Below are positions 1 to 5,718 of a stretch of 5,718 nt of DNA, in pieces (position 1 is the first letter of the stretch; every line of letters begins with the position of its first letter). The stretch covers positions 1-5,718 of the forward strand of contig JALHHV010000275.1 in the NCBI GenBank assembly GCA_022837365.1, in the 5' to 3' direction. The notes below the pieces were generated by a model. The model had not been told where the DNA came from. It did not search any database and was given only the letters and a program-made list of their open reading frames with translations. Source of the DNA: Desulfovibrio sp. (GTDB lineage: Bacteria; Desulfobacterota; Desulfovibrionia; Desulfovibrionales; Desulfovibrionaceae). A program made the translations under genes and the position numbers.

Positions 1-562
1 CGAGGGCGGGTGCATCGTCACCGCCGACCAGGCCGTGGCCCAGCTGTGCCGCGACGCGCGCCTGCTGTCCGTGGCCAACGACACGGAAAAGCGCTTCTCG
101 GGCCAGCGCAGCTGGGATTTCGACGTCACCCGGCAGGGCTGGCGCTACCACATGAGCAACATCATGGCCGCCATCGGCCGCGTGCAGCTTGGCCGCCTGC
201 CCGGCGAATTCGCCCCGGCGCGGATGCGCCTGGCCGCGCGCTACCGCCAGCGGCTGGAAGGCGCGCCGCATCTGGCCCTGCTGGCAACGGATTCCCGTGA
301 CGTGGTGGTGCCGCACATCTTCCCGGTGCGCATTCTGGACGACAGGAAGCACCACGTGGTGGACGCGTTGCAGGCCAAGGGCATTCCCACCGGCATGCAC
401 TACAAGCCCAACCACCTGCTGACCTACTTCGGCGGCGGGGCGGAATCCCTGCCCGTCACCGAAATGCTGGGCCGCCAGTTGACCACCCTGCCCCTGCACC
501 CCGGCATGAGCGACGCCGACGTGGACTTCGTGTGCGACGCATTGCTGGAGGCGTTGGCGTAG
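1..562 (+). CDS. DegT/DnrJ/EryC1/StrS family PLP-dependent sugar aminotransferase, C-terminal part
   Basis: The reading frame enters from the left edge (first full codon at 2) and stops with TAG at 560-562, giving 186 visible residues. Family members transfer an amino group, usually from glutamate, to a keto sugar nucleotide using pyridoxal phosphate, in the cytoplasm, to make amino sugars for LPS, capsule or protein glycans. The visible part opens with EGGCIVTAD, which in this family follows directly after the PLP-binding lysine, so that lysine lies just outside the window. The fragment then shows the typical GWRYHMSNIMAAIGRVQL stretch (fragment residues 46-63), HIFPVRI (105-111), GIPTGMHYKPNHL (127-139) and the C-terminal LTTLPLHPGMSDADVD (160-175). 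About half of a usual 370-400 residue protein is present. The family is secure; the exact sugar product cannot be told from this half. The following glycosyltransferase supports a role in surface glycan synthesis. Confidence 0.9.
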   Translation, partial: EGGCIVTADQAVAQLCRDARLLSVANDTEKRFSGQRSWDFDVTRQGWRYHMSNIMAAIGRVQLGRLPGEFAPARMRLAARYRQRLEGAPHLALLATDSRDVVVPHIFPVRILDDRKHHVVDALQAKGIPTGMHYKPNHLLTYFGGGAESLPVTEMLGRQLTTLPLHPGMSDADVDFVCDALLEALA

Positions 563-645
563 GCTGGCATTCACGGCGTGGGCTTCGGCCTGCCCCGCTT
601 CGGTATCCGTCTGCCCGAACAATTCCGTGCCCATATGACGGGGGT

Positions 646-667
646 GCAGGGGGCGGCAGCCCCCTGC
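646..667 (+). terminator. strong GC hairpin between aminotransferase and glycosyltransferase genes
   Basis: The arms GCAGGGGG (646-653) and CCCCCTGC (660-667) are perfectly complementary over 8 bp with a six-base loop. No T-tract follows, so it is not a classical intrinsic terminator. It lies 83 bases after the aminotransferase stop and only 5 bases before the GGAGG (673-677) of the glycosyltransferase. It could be a weak terminator, an mRNA-stabilising or attenuating structure, or a copy of a dispersed intergenic repeat. The hairpin itself is certain from the sequence; its role is a guess. Confidence 0.4.
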
Positions 668-689
668 CCGCCGGAGGCGTACAAAAACA

Positions 690-1664
690 ATGACCGACAC
701 CGCCATTCCCCAGCCTTCTCCCGTTCCCGCCGTCAGCGTGATCATGAACTGCCTGAACTGCGGCGAACACCTGCGCGCCGCCATGGACAGCGTGTTCGCC
801 CAGACCTTCGACGACTGGGAAATCGTGTTCTGGGACAACGGTTCCACCGATTGCAGCGCGGACATCGCCCAGAGCTACGGCCCCAAGGTGCGCTACTTCC
901 GCGCCGAGCGCACCGTACCGCTGGGCGCGGCGCGCAACCTGGCCATCGCCCGGTCGCGGGGCGAGTTCATCGCCTTCCTCGACTGCGACGACCTGTGGCG
1001 CCCGGAAAAGCTGGCCCGGCAGGTGGCGCTGTTCCGCGCCAACCCGGCCGTGGGGCTGGTGAGCTGCGACACGGTGATGTTCAGCGGCGACAAGGAACTG
1101 AGCCGCCAGTTCCAGGCCGCCCCGCCCGCGCGCGGCAAGGTGTTCCGCGAGTTGATGACCACCCAGTGGATTTCCATGTCCTCGGCGGTGATTCGCCGCG
1201 CCGCGCTGGATGCGCCCGGCATGGGCGGCCACTGGTTCGACGAATCGCTGAACGTGTGCGAAGAGGCGGACGTGTTCTACCGCATCGCCTGGGACTGGGA
1301 TCTGGACCACGTGGACGCGCCGCTGGCCCGCTGGCGGGTGCACGGCGGCAGCACCACCTTCCGCAAGTTCGCCCAGTTCGCGGACGAGACCGAGGCCATT
1401 CTCGCCAAGCACATCCGCATGTACCGCGACTACGAGCGCGACCATGCCGACCTTGTGGCGCTGCTGCGTCGCCGCGCCGCGTTCCAGCGCGGGGTGGCCC
1501 TGTGGCGCGAGGGCAAGGGCGCGGCCGCGCGGGAGGCCATAGCGCCGTATGCCGGGTCGTCGCTGAAGTTCCGGCTGTTCCGGATGGCCACGTTCCTGCC
1601 GGGCGGGATGTTTGACGCGGTGGCGGGGGTGTATTTTGCGTTGCCGTCGTTCTTGAGGCGGTAG
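690..1664 (+). CDS. Family 2 (GT-A fold) glycosyltransferase
   Basis: This is a 324-residue protein that likely transfers a sugar from a nucleotide-sugar donor to a glycan acceptor at the cytoplasmic face. The GT2 N-terminal domain begins with VSVIMNCLN (15-23), followed by the donor-binding WDNGSTD (48-54) and the LGAARNLAIARSRGEFIAFL region (79-97). LDCDDLW (97-103) supplies the metal- and nucleotide-binding DXD (D98, D100). CEEADVFYRIA (190-200) sits where GT2 enzymes carry their acidic catalytic-base motif, and WRVHGGSTT (215-223) matches the family's conserved R-H-S-T stretch. Residues 255-324 form an arginine-rich tail ending in a mildly hydrophobic segment (about 302-322), without a convincing transmembrane helix, so the protein is probably soluble or peripheral. 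The start is ATG 690 with GGAGG at 673-677, a rather long 12-base spacer. Donor and acceptor are unknown. The upstream aminotransferase suggests an LPS, capsule or flagellin glycan locus. Confidence 0.9.
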   Translation: MTDTAIPQPSPVPAVSVIMNCLNCGEHLRAAMDSVFAQTFDDWEIVFWDNGSTDCSADIAQSYGPKVRYFRAERTVPLGAARNLAIARSRGEFIAFLDCDDLWRPEKLARQVALFRANPAVGLVSCDTVMFSGDKELSRQFQAAPPARGKVFRELMTTQWISMSSAVIRRAALDAPGMGGHWFDESLNVCEEADVFYRIAWDWDLDHVDAPLARWRVHGGSTTFRKFAQFADETEAILAKHIRMYRDYERDHADLVALLRRRAAFQRGVALWREGKGAAAREAIAPYAGSSLKFRLFRMATFLPGGMFDAVAGVYFALPSFLRR

Positions 1665-1750
1665 CGGGCGGGTTCCGTCGGCCTCTACGAACACACGCCG
1701 CCGTCCCCACCCCGCGCGCCGCGCCCCCCTTCCCCCATACCGGAGGCTCC

Positions 1751-2089
1751 ATGTTCCCCAACACCACCGGCACCTTCCGCACCGACGTCACCATGGTCGA
1801 ATGCTTCGGCCATGCCGTGCTGTGGTTCCTGATCACCCTGTGCACGCTGGGCATCGGTGTGTTCTTCTACCCGTATGCGCTGGCCAAGTTCATCATCAAC
1901 CGCACCTGGGTGGAGCGCGAAGGCGCGCCGCGCCAGCGGCTGACGTGCGACCTGGACCTGGCCGCGCAGGTGGGCCACGCGCTGATCTGGCTGCTGCTGT
2001 CCATCGTCACCTTCGGGCTGGCCTACTTCCTGTACCTGTACGGCGTGGGCCGCTACGTGGCCGCGCACACCCGCATCGAACCCGCGTAG
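1751..2089 (+). CDS. Small two-helix membrane protein with internal duplication (DUF6693/DUF898-like)
   Basis: This 112-residue protein of unknown function has two hydrophobic segments, about residues 19-49 and 74-104. GGAGG at 1742-1746, four bases before ATG 1751, supports the start. The two halves align without gaps: residues 9-55 and 64-110 share 13 of 47 identical positions by my count, with most others conservative. Both carry the pattern D-x7-GHA-x2-W-x-L-x4-T-x-G-x3-F-x-Y-x-Y, ending in T-x2-E. The 'TLGIGVFFYPY' type of motif resembles the small inner-membrane family annotated DUF6693 and, more distantly, the repeat of DUF898/YjgN proteins; this is from memory of family appearance, not a search. 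The FUSC gene starts 10 bases downstream, so the two are probably co-transcribed and translationally coupled. No catalytic residues or transport motif are visible. Confidence 0.8.
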   Translation: MFPNTTGTFRTDVTMVECFGHAVLWFLITLCTLGIGVFFYPYALAKFIINRTWVEREGAPRQRLTCDLDLAAQVGHALIWLLLSIVTFGLAYFLYLYGVGRYVAAHTRIEPA

Positions 2090-2099
2090 CCAACCCGCC

Positions 2100-3241
2100 A
2101 TGCGCCGCCCCACCCTCGCCGACATTTCCCCCGCCCACATCCGCCACGGCGTCAAGACCGGCATCGCCGCCGTGCTCGCCCTGGTCCTGGCCGACGTGCT
2201 GCACATCGAATACGGCTACTGGGCCGTCATTTCCGCCGTCATCGCCATGCAGATGAACGTGGCCGACGCCATCGAGATGTGCCTGTACCGCTTCATCGGC
2301 ACGGTCATGGGCGCGGTGATGGGCGTCGTCGCCATCATGGTCTTTCCGGACACGCCCGTATGGAACGGCGTCTCGGTGTTCGTCACCACCGGGCTGTGCG
2401 CCTTTCTCACCCGGTGGGACCCGCGCTACCGCATGGCGGCCATCACCGTGAGCATCGTGATCCTGGCCAGCGCGGGCCATGCCGGGCGCATCGACGTGGG
2501 CCTGTTCCGGGTGCTGGAAATCGCCGTGGGCGTGGGCTGCGCCTTCGTGGTCACGGTCACGCTGTGGCCGGTGCGCGCGGCGGTGGGCCTGCGGCGCGAC
2601 CTGGCCGCGCAGGCGGAAAACTGCGCCCATTACCTGGTCACCCTGGTGGACCGCTTCCTGGCCCGCCAGACCCACGTGCCCGCCGACCTGCTGGACCCGC
2701 TGGTGCGCGCCACCCCGCGCAACCGCGAGCAACTCTCCAAGGTGCGCCGCCACGAATCGCTGATCTACTTCTACGACAACCAGCCGCTGGACACCCTGTC
2801 CACCGTGGTGGAGCGCACCACCGACCACCTGCGGGTGATGCTGCGCAGCCTGAACGCCTGCGACGCAGACGGCTACGACATCCTGATGGACGCCGAACTG
2901 CGCGCCCTTGCGGAAACCGTGGCCCGCACCCTGCGCCGCATGGCGGCCACGACCACCGGCGTCACCGGGGCGCGGTCCGGCAACGCCGCGCCGGGATGGC
3001 TGGCCGCCCTGGGCGAACGGCTGCGCCGCCGCGGCAGGGATGGCGCGGCCCCCGCCGGGCCCTGCGCGAGGCCGGGGCCACCAAGCGCTTCGACCTTGCC
3101 ATGCTCACCCAGTTCTACGCCTTCTACTACGCGCTGCGCCAACTGGCCGAAGACGTGAAGGTGCTTGCCGCGCGCATGGCCGGTGAAGAGGACGACCATC
3201 GCGACCACCTCAATCTGGGGCCTGGCGACGCCACGCCCTAG
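2100..3241 (+). CDS. FUSC-family (fusaric acid resistance/aromatic acid exporter-like) membrane protein, frame broken by one base near the 3' end
   Basis: FUSC/ArAE-type proteins are inner-membrane proteins linked to efflux of aromatic acids and related compounds. The N-terminal half has about six hydrophobic segments (roughly residues 18-35, 39-52, 63-82, 89-104, 112-126, 138-157) and the family hallmark GYWAVISAVIAMQMN at 39-53. A cytoplasmic helical domain follows (about 160-310). As written, the frame from ATG 2100 runs to a stop at 3158 and ends in a Pro/Ser-rich tail unlike coding sequence. The frame one base back instead continues sensibly from about 3062 with LREAGATKRFDLAML and a helical C-terminus to a stop at 3239-3241. 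Restoring one base near 3045-3062 would give about 380 residues. This is either a sequencing or assembly error in a G/C run or a recent mutation. No Shine-Dalgarno precedes ATG 2100, so translation probably depends on the upstream gene, which stops 10 bases earlier. The substrate is unknown. Confidence 0.8.
3020..3062 (+). other. Apparent single-base deletion (frameshift) inside the FUSC gene
   Basis: Up to about position 3020 the frame starting at 2100 carries the coding signal (G/C third positions, sensible protein). From 3062 onward the frame one base back carries it: codons for LREAGATKRFDLAMLTQF and so on, with consistent G/C third positions. The interval contains runs of CCCCC (3049-3053), GGG (3057-3059) and CCC (3060-3062), where a base is easily lost. 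Adding one G to the GGG run would read A-G-A-L-R-E. The exact site cannot be fixed from this sequence alone. Confidence 0.75.
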
Positions 3242-3287
3242 CCCCCACCGCGCACCCTTTCGCACCGCCCCGCCCCGGAGGCCCCCC

Positions 3288-3584
3288 ATGCCCGCCCCGA
3301 CCACCGATTCCGCGACCCTGTCCACGCTGGTCGAAACCATCGGCTACGCTGCCGGGCTGCTGACCTCGCTGGCCTACCTGCCGCAGGTGGTGCGCATCGC
3401 CCGAACCCGCTCGGCCGACGACATCTCGCTGCCCACCTTCCGGCTGCTGGCCGTGGGCGTGGGGCTGTGGCTGGTCTACGGCATCGGCATCGGCTCGTGG
3501 CCGGTCATGGCCGCCAACGCGGTGGGCCTGTCGCTGATCCTGGCAGTGATCTGGATGAAGCTGCGCTATTCCCGCCGGGAATAG
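3288..3584 (+). CDS. SemiSWEET/PQ-loop family small sugar transporter
   Basis: SemiSWEETs are bacterial proteins of about 85-100 residues with three membrane helices that dimerise to form a facilitative sugar carrier in the inner membrane. This 98-residue protein fits: helices at about 15-37, 49-68 and 71-92, and the PQ motif in [20 protein letters not shown] (30-49), the hallmark loop of the family. W61 and N77, 16 residues apart, match the Trp/Asn pair that lines the sugar pocket in characterised SemiSWEETs. ATG 3288 is chosen because GGAGG (3277-3281) lies six bases upstream and the protein then has family length; an in-frame ATG further upstream at 3165 falls within the FUSC gene. It follows the FUSC gene by 46 bases and may share its transcript. 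Specificity is unknown; glucose or sucrose is typical of the family. Confidence 0.9.
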   Translation: MPAPTTDSATLSTLVETIGYAAGLLTSLAYLPQVVRIARTRSADDISLPTFRLLAVGVGLWLVYGIGIGSWPVMAANAVGLSLILAVIWMKLRYSRRE

Positions 3585-3618
3585 GCGGCGCGGCACCCGT
3601 CCCCCGCGCGTTGGGCGG

Positions 3619-3646
3619 TGGACGGCGCGCCGTTTCCGGGTATACT
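3619..3646 (+). promoter_or_regulatory. Candidate sigma-70 promoter for the ZIP gene, with a palindrome in the spacer
   Basis: TATACT (3641-3646) matches five of six bases of the -10 consensus and stands out as AT-rich in a GC-rich region. TGGACG (3619-3624), 16 bases upstream, matches four of six -35 bases. A perfect 12-base palindrome ACGGCGCGCCGT (3622-3633) overlaps the -35 and the spacer and could be a regulator site or chance in GC-rich DNA. Transcription would begin near 3653, about 48 bases before the ZIP start. Confidence 0.35.
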
Positions 3647-3700
3647 CGGCGTATCGAAGCCTTCCGGCCGACTTCCTTCACCATATTCCGGAGACCCGGC

Positions 3701-4513
3701 ATGTACACCGCCTTCACCGAGCTTTCCCCCGTCACGCAAGCCTTCATCGCCGGGCTGTTCACCTGGGGGGTCACCGCCTTGGGCGCGGCCCTGGTCTTCC
3801 TGACCAAGAGCTTCTCGCGCAAGATGCTGGACATCATGCTGGGCTTCGCGGCCGGGGTGATGATCGCGGCCAGCTTCTGGTCGCTGCTGGCCCCGGCGCT
3901 GGAAATGTCCGGGCACCTCGGGCGCTGGTCGTTCGTGCCCGCCGCCGTGGGCTTCGTGCTGGGGGCGCTGTTCCTGCGCCTGGTGGACATGCTGCTGCCC
4001 CACCTGCACCTGCACAACCCCATCGAGCACGCCGAGGGGTTGCCCAGCAGCTGGCAGCGCTCCACCCTGCTGGTGGCGGCCATCACCCTGCACAACATCC
4101 CGGAAGGACTGGCCGTGGGCGTGGCCTTCGGCGCCGTGGCGGCGGACCTGCCCTCGGCCTCGCTGGCCGGGGCCGTGGCGCTGGCGCTGGGCATCGGCAT
4201 CCAGAACTTTCCCGAGGGCACGGCGGTGTCCGTGCCGCTGCGGCGCGAGGGGTTTTCGCGCATGAAGGCGTTCCTGTTCGGGCAGGCCTCGGGCATGGTG
4301 GAACCCATCGCCGCCGTCATCGGCGCGGCGGCCGTGGTCTGGGCGCAACCCATCCTGCCGTACGCGCTGGCCTTTGCCGCCGGGGCCATGATCTTCGTGG
4401 TGGTGGAGGAGGTCATCCCCGAATCGCAGGGGTCGGGCTACGGCGACCTTTCCACCATGGGCGTCATTGCCGGGTTCACCCTGATGATGACCCTGGACGT
4501 GGCCCTGGGATAA
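3701..4513 (+). CDS. ZIP family divalent metal transporter (GufA-type)
   Basis: This 270-residue inner-membrane protein is predicted to bring Zn2+ or a related divalent metal (Fe, Mn, Co) into the cytoplasm. About eight helices are visible (roughly 12-35, 42-64, 77-95, 122-146, 153-179, 188-213, 217-240, 252-269). The metal-site motifs of the family are present: [14 protein letters not shown] in helix 4 (H131, N132, E135), [13 protein letters not shown] in helix 5 (Q168, N169, E172), E201 in helix 6 and VVEEVIPES (E236, E237) in helix 7. The QN form in helix 5, rather than HN, is typical of the GufA branch rather than ZupT. A histidine-rich loop, [10 protein letters not shown] (101-110), lies between helices 3 and 4, as is common in ZIPs. 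ATG 3701 has GGAG at 3690-3693 and gives the usual family length. It has its own promoter candidate and lies upstream of a metal-efflux ATPase gene, suggesting metal homeostasis. Metal preference cannot be read from sequence. Confidence 0.92.
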   Translation: MYTAFTELSPVTQAFIAGLFTWGVTALGAALVFLTKSFSRKMLDIMLGFAAGVMIAASFWSLLAPALEMSGHLGRWSFVPAAVGFVLGALFLRLVDMLLPHLHLHNPIEHAEGLPSSWQRSTLLVAAITLHNIPEGLAVGVAFGAVAADLPSASLAGAVALALGIGIQNFPEGTAVSVPLRREGFSRMKAFLFGQASGMVEPIAAVIGAAAVVWAQPILPYALAFAAGAMIFVVVEEVIPESQGSGYGDLSTMGVIAGFTLMMTLDVALG

Positions 4514-4532
4514 ACGCGCTGTTCCCGCCACA

Positions 4533-4563
4533 CCGGCAACGGCAAATTCATCTGCCGTTCCGG
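4533..4563 (+). terminator. Stem-loop after the ZIP gene, possible terminator
   Basis: CCGG-C-AACGGCA (4533-4544) pairs with TGCCGTT-CCGG (4553-4563) around an eight-base loop, leaving one bulged C at 4537, for an 11 bp stem starting 20 bases after the ZIP stop codon. There is no T-tract after it, so termination would be weak or Rho-aided. Its place between the ZIP stop and the promoter/operator region of the next gene fits a transcript end. Confidence 0.45.
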
Positions 4564-4590
4564 CACCATGCGCATGCCCCGGAAAATACC

Positions 4591-4618
4591 TTGACGGTCA
4601 AACTATCTTGGACATAAA
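4591..4618 (+). promoter_or_regulatory. Candidate promoter for the P1B ATPase gene
   Basis: TTGACG (4591-4596) matches five of six -35 bases and CATAAA (4613-4618), 16 bases on, matches four of six -10 bases, in a locally AT-rich stretch. The predicted start near 4625 lies inside the second palindrome. The -35 element is itself the left half of the first palindrome, so a repressor bound there would block RNA polymerase. Confidence 0.5.
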
Positions 4619-4636
4619 GAAGTTTGACCGTCAAAC
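4591..4636. promoter_or_regulatory. Paired palindromic operator (TTGAC-S-GTCAA, two copies)
   Basis: Site 1 is TTGACGGTCAA (4591-4601, centre 4596). Site 2 is the longer GTTTGACCGTCAAAC (4622-4636, centre 4629), a perfect 7-1-7 palindrome. Together they also form a 14-base inverted repeat, TTGACGGTCAAACT (4591-4604) against AGTTTGACCGTCAA (4621-4634). The centres are 33 bases, about three helical turns, apart, so two dimers would sit on the same face of the DNA. Site 1 covers the -35 and site 2 the likely transcription start, the usual arrangement for repression. The short half-sites with a one-base centre suggest a dimeric winged-helix or TetR-like repressor; which one is unknown, and no regulator gene is in the window. 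Confidence 0.65.
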
Positions 4637-4654
4637 ATTCTGGAGGCACACCCC

Positions 4655-5718
4655 GTGATCGGACGCTTCGCCTGCCCCGGCTCCTATCGTGAACTCATTT
4701 CTTCCCGTGAAACCCTGCTCTGCCTGCTGGGCGGCCTGCTGGCCGCCGCATCGTGGGTCGCGTCGCTTTCCGGCGCGCCCGCGTGGCTGGCCGCCGCCCT
4801 GGCCCTGACCGGGGCCGCCGTCAACGGCCTGCCCATCGTCAAGGGCGCGGTGCAGGGCCTGATGGAAAAACAGGTCAACGTGGACGAACTGGTGTCCATC
4901 GCCCTCGTCGCCTCGGTGGCGCAGGGCGAATACCTGTCCGCCGCCATCGTGGCCTGCATCATGAAGGCGGGCTCGCTGGTGGAAGGCTTCCTCAGCGATG
5001 CCGCCCGCCGGTCCATCAAGGCCCTGGCCTCCGTCACCCCGGACACCGCCACCGTCATCGAACCGGACGGCCGCGAACGCACCGTGCCCGCCGCCGAGGT
5101 GCGCGTGGGCCAGCAGTTGCGCGTGCGCCCCGGCGAACGCATCCCCGTGGACGCGGTGATCCTGTCCGGCGTCACCGCCGTGGATGAATCGTCCATCACC
5201 GGCGAACCGTTGCCCCGCTCCTGCGCCACGGGCGACAAGGTGCTGGCGGGCACCATGAACTACAACGGCGTCATCGTGGTGGAGGCGCAGCGCGTGGGCG
5301 AGGACACCACCATCGGCAAGGTGGTGCGCCTGGTGGAAGAGGCCGAGGCCCACAACCCCAAGGCCGCCCGCCTGGTGGACAGGTACGCCCAGTGGTTCAC
5401 GCCGGTGGTGCTGGCCTGCGCCGCCGCTGCCTGGGCCGTTTCGGGCGAGACCTCGCGCGCCGTGGCCGTGCTCATCGCCGGGTGCCCCTGCGCCCTGCTG
5501 ATGGCCGCGCCCACCGCCGCCGTGGCCGCCGTGGGCCGCGCCGCCCGCGCGGGCATCATCGTGCGCGGCGGGCAAGCCCTGGAAAAGGTGGCCGCCGCCA
5601 CCCTGGTGCTGTTCGACAAGACCGGCACCCTCACCTTCGGACGGCCGGAACTGGACGAAGTGCTGCCCGCACCCGGCTATGCCGCCGAACGGGTGCTGGC
5701 CCTGGCCGCCGGGGCCGA
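4655..5718 (+). CDS. P1B-type heavy-metal-transporting ATPase, N-terminal 354 residues
   Basis: P1B ATPases use ATP to pump transition metals across the inner membrane, normally out of the cytoplasm. GTG 4655 is chosen because GGAGG (4642-4646) lies eight bases before it and an in-frame stop occurs at 4625-4627. Visible in order: four hydrophobic segments (about 20-38, 43-62, 77-90, 94-112), the actuator domain with RPGERIPVDAVIL (158-170) and TGEP (182-185), then a helix pair (about 248-263 and 268-290) with the metal-binding CPC at 277-279, and the phosphorylation site DKTGTLTFG at 321-329. The rest (nucleotide-binding domain and last two helices) runs off the right edge; about 620-650 residues is usual. 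There is no N-terminal ferredoxin-like metal-binding domain and no CXXC. CPC followed by ALLMAAPTA is neither the usual copper nor the usual zinc signature, so the metal is uncertain. Paired operators upstream imply tight inducible control. Confidence 0.92.
   Translation, partial: MIGRFACPGSYRELISSRETLLCLLGGLLAAASWVASLSGAPAWLAAALALTGAAVNGLPIVKGAVQGLMEKQVNVDELVSIALVASVAQGEYLSAAIVACIMKAGSLVEGFLSDAARRSIKALASVTPDTATVIEPDGRERTVPAAEVRVGQQLRVRPGERIPVDAVILSGVTAVDESSITGEPLPRSCATGDKVLAGTMNYNGVIVVEAQRVGEDTTIGKVVRLVEEAEAHNPKAARLVDRYAQWFTPVVLACAAAAWAVSGETSRAVAVLIAGCPCALLMAAPTAAVAAVGRAARAGIIVRGGQALEKVAAATLVLFDKTGTLTFGRPELDEVLPAPGYAAERVLALAAGA

Noticed and set aside
456..1694. Long open frame on the - strand (412 codons) opposite the glycosyltransferase
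   Set aside because: It is the mirror of G/C-ending codons in a real gene. Its translation is rich in His, Arg, Gly, Ala and Gln with no family motif, while the + strand shows full GT2 motifs.
2007..2828. Long open frame on the - strand opposite the FUSC gene
   Set aside because: It has a His/Gly/Asp-rich shadow composition, overlaps well-supported membrane-protein codons on the + strand and has no recognisable domain.
3045..3065. Programmed -1 ribosomal frameshift in the FUSC gene
   Set aside because: No X-XXY-YYZ slippery heptamer that would re-pair well in this frame and no obvious stimulatory structure was found. A lost base in a G/C run is simpler.
3467..3700. N-terminal extension of the ZIP gene upstream of ATG 3701
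   Set aside because: The in-frame upstream sequence overlaps the SemiSWEET gene in another frame, lacks family similarity and includes the promoter candidate; ATG 3701 has its own GGAG.
3566..4531. Long open frames on the - strand opposite the ZIP gene
   Set aside because: The ZIP protein has clear family motifs; the antisense translations are low-complexity His/Gln/Gly or Ser/Arg-rich sequences.
4567..4576. Ten-base palindrome CATGCGCATG
   Set aside because: It is short, is not repeated nearby and has no positional relation to a promoter element beyond being intergenic.
4591..4634. The inverted repeat before the ATPase as an intrinsic terminator or riboswitch
   Set aside because: Each arm is itself a palindrome, the spacer carries a -10-like sequence, no T-tract follows, and the left arm lies upstream of the predicted transcription start. 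An operator pair explains it better.
4631..5575. Open frame on the - strand opposite the P1B ATPase
   Set aside because: Its repetitive His/Gly/Ala/Gln composition is typical of antisense to Ala/Val/Asp-rich coding sequence, and the + strand carries TGEP, CPC and DKTGT.

Overview
The window is GC-rich DNA with tightly packed genes, all on the + strand, and strong use of G- or C-ending codons. GGAGG Shine-Dalgarno sites precede most starts. The gene content and intergenic style resemble a Desulfovibrio-type sulfate reducer (Nitratidesulfovibrio/Desulfovibrio). That assignment is inference from general appearance, not from a marker gene.

Layout. Positions 1-562 hold the C-terminal part of a DegT/DnrJ/EryC1/StrS sugar aminotransferase. 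After a 127-base gap with a strong hairpin comes a complete family 2 glycosyltransferase (690-1664). These two look like the end of a surface-polysaccharide or glycan locus. Next is a run of membrane-protein genes: a small two-helix protein built from an internal duplication (1751-2089), a FUSC-family putative exporter whose frame is broken by one base near its 3' end (2100-3241), and a SemiSWEET sugar transporter (3288-3584). A separate promoter candidate then precedes a GufA-type ZIP metal transporter (3701-4513). The window closes with the first 354 residues of a P1B-type heavy-metal ATPase (4655 to the edge).

How the parts work together. The aminotransferase and glycosyltransferase probably make and attach an amino sugar. 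The three middle genes are close enough to share a transcript, but no common pathway is evident. The ZIP protein and the P1B ATPase normally move transition metals in opposite directions (ZIP into the cytoplasm, P1B out of it), so their adjacency suggests a metal-homeostasis segment.

The most distinctive non-coding signal is in front of the ATPase: two near-identical palindromes of the type TTGAC-S-GTCAA, centred 33 bases apart, overlapping a promoter candidate. They look like a paired operator for a dimeric repressor. I see no RNA genes, CRISPR arrays, insertion sequences or other mobile elements, and no gene-free stretch longer than about 140 bases. I did not find a clearly novel multi-gene system.
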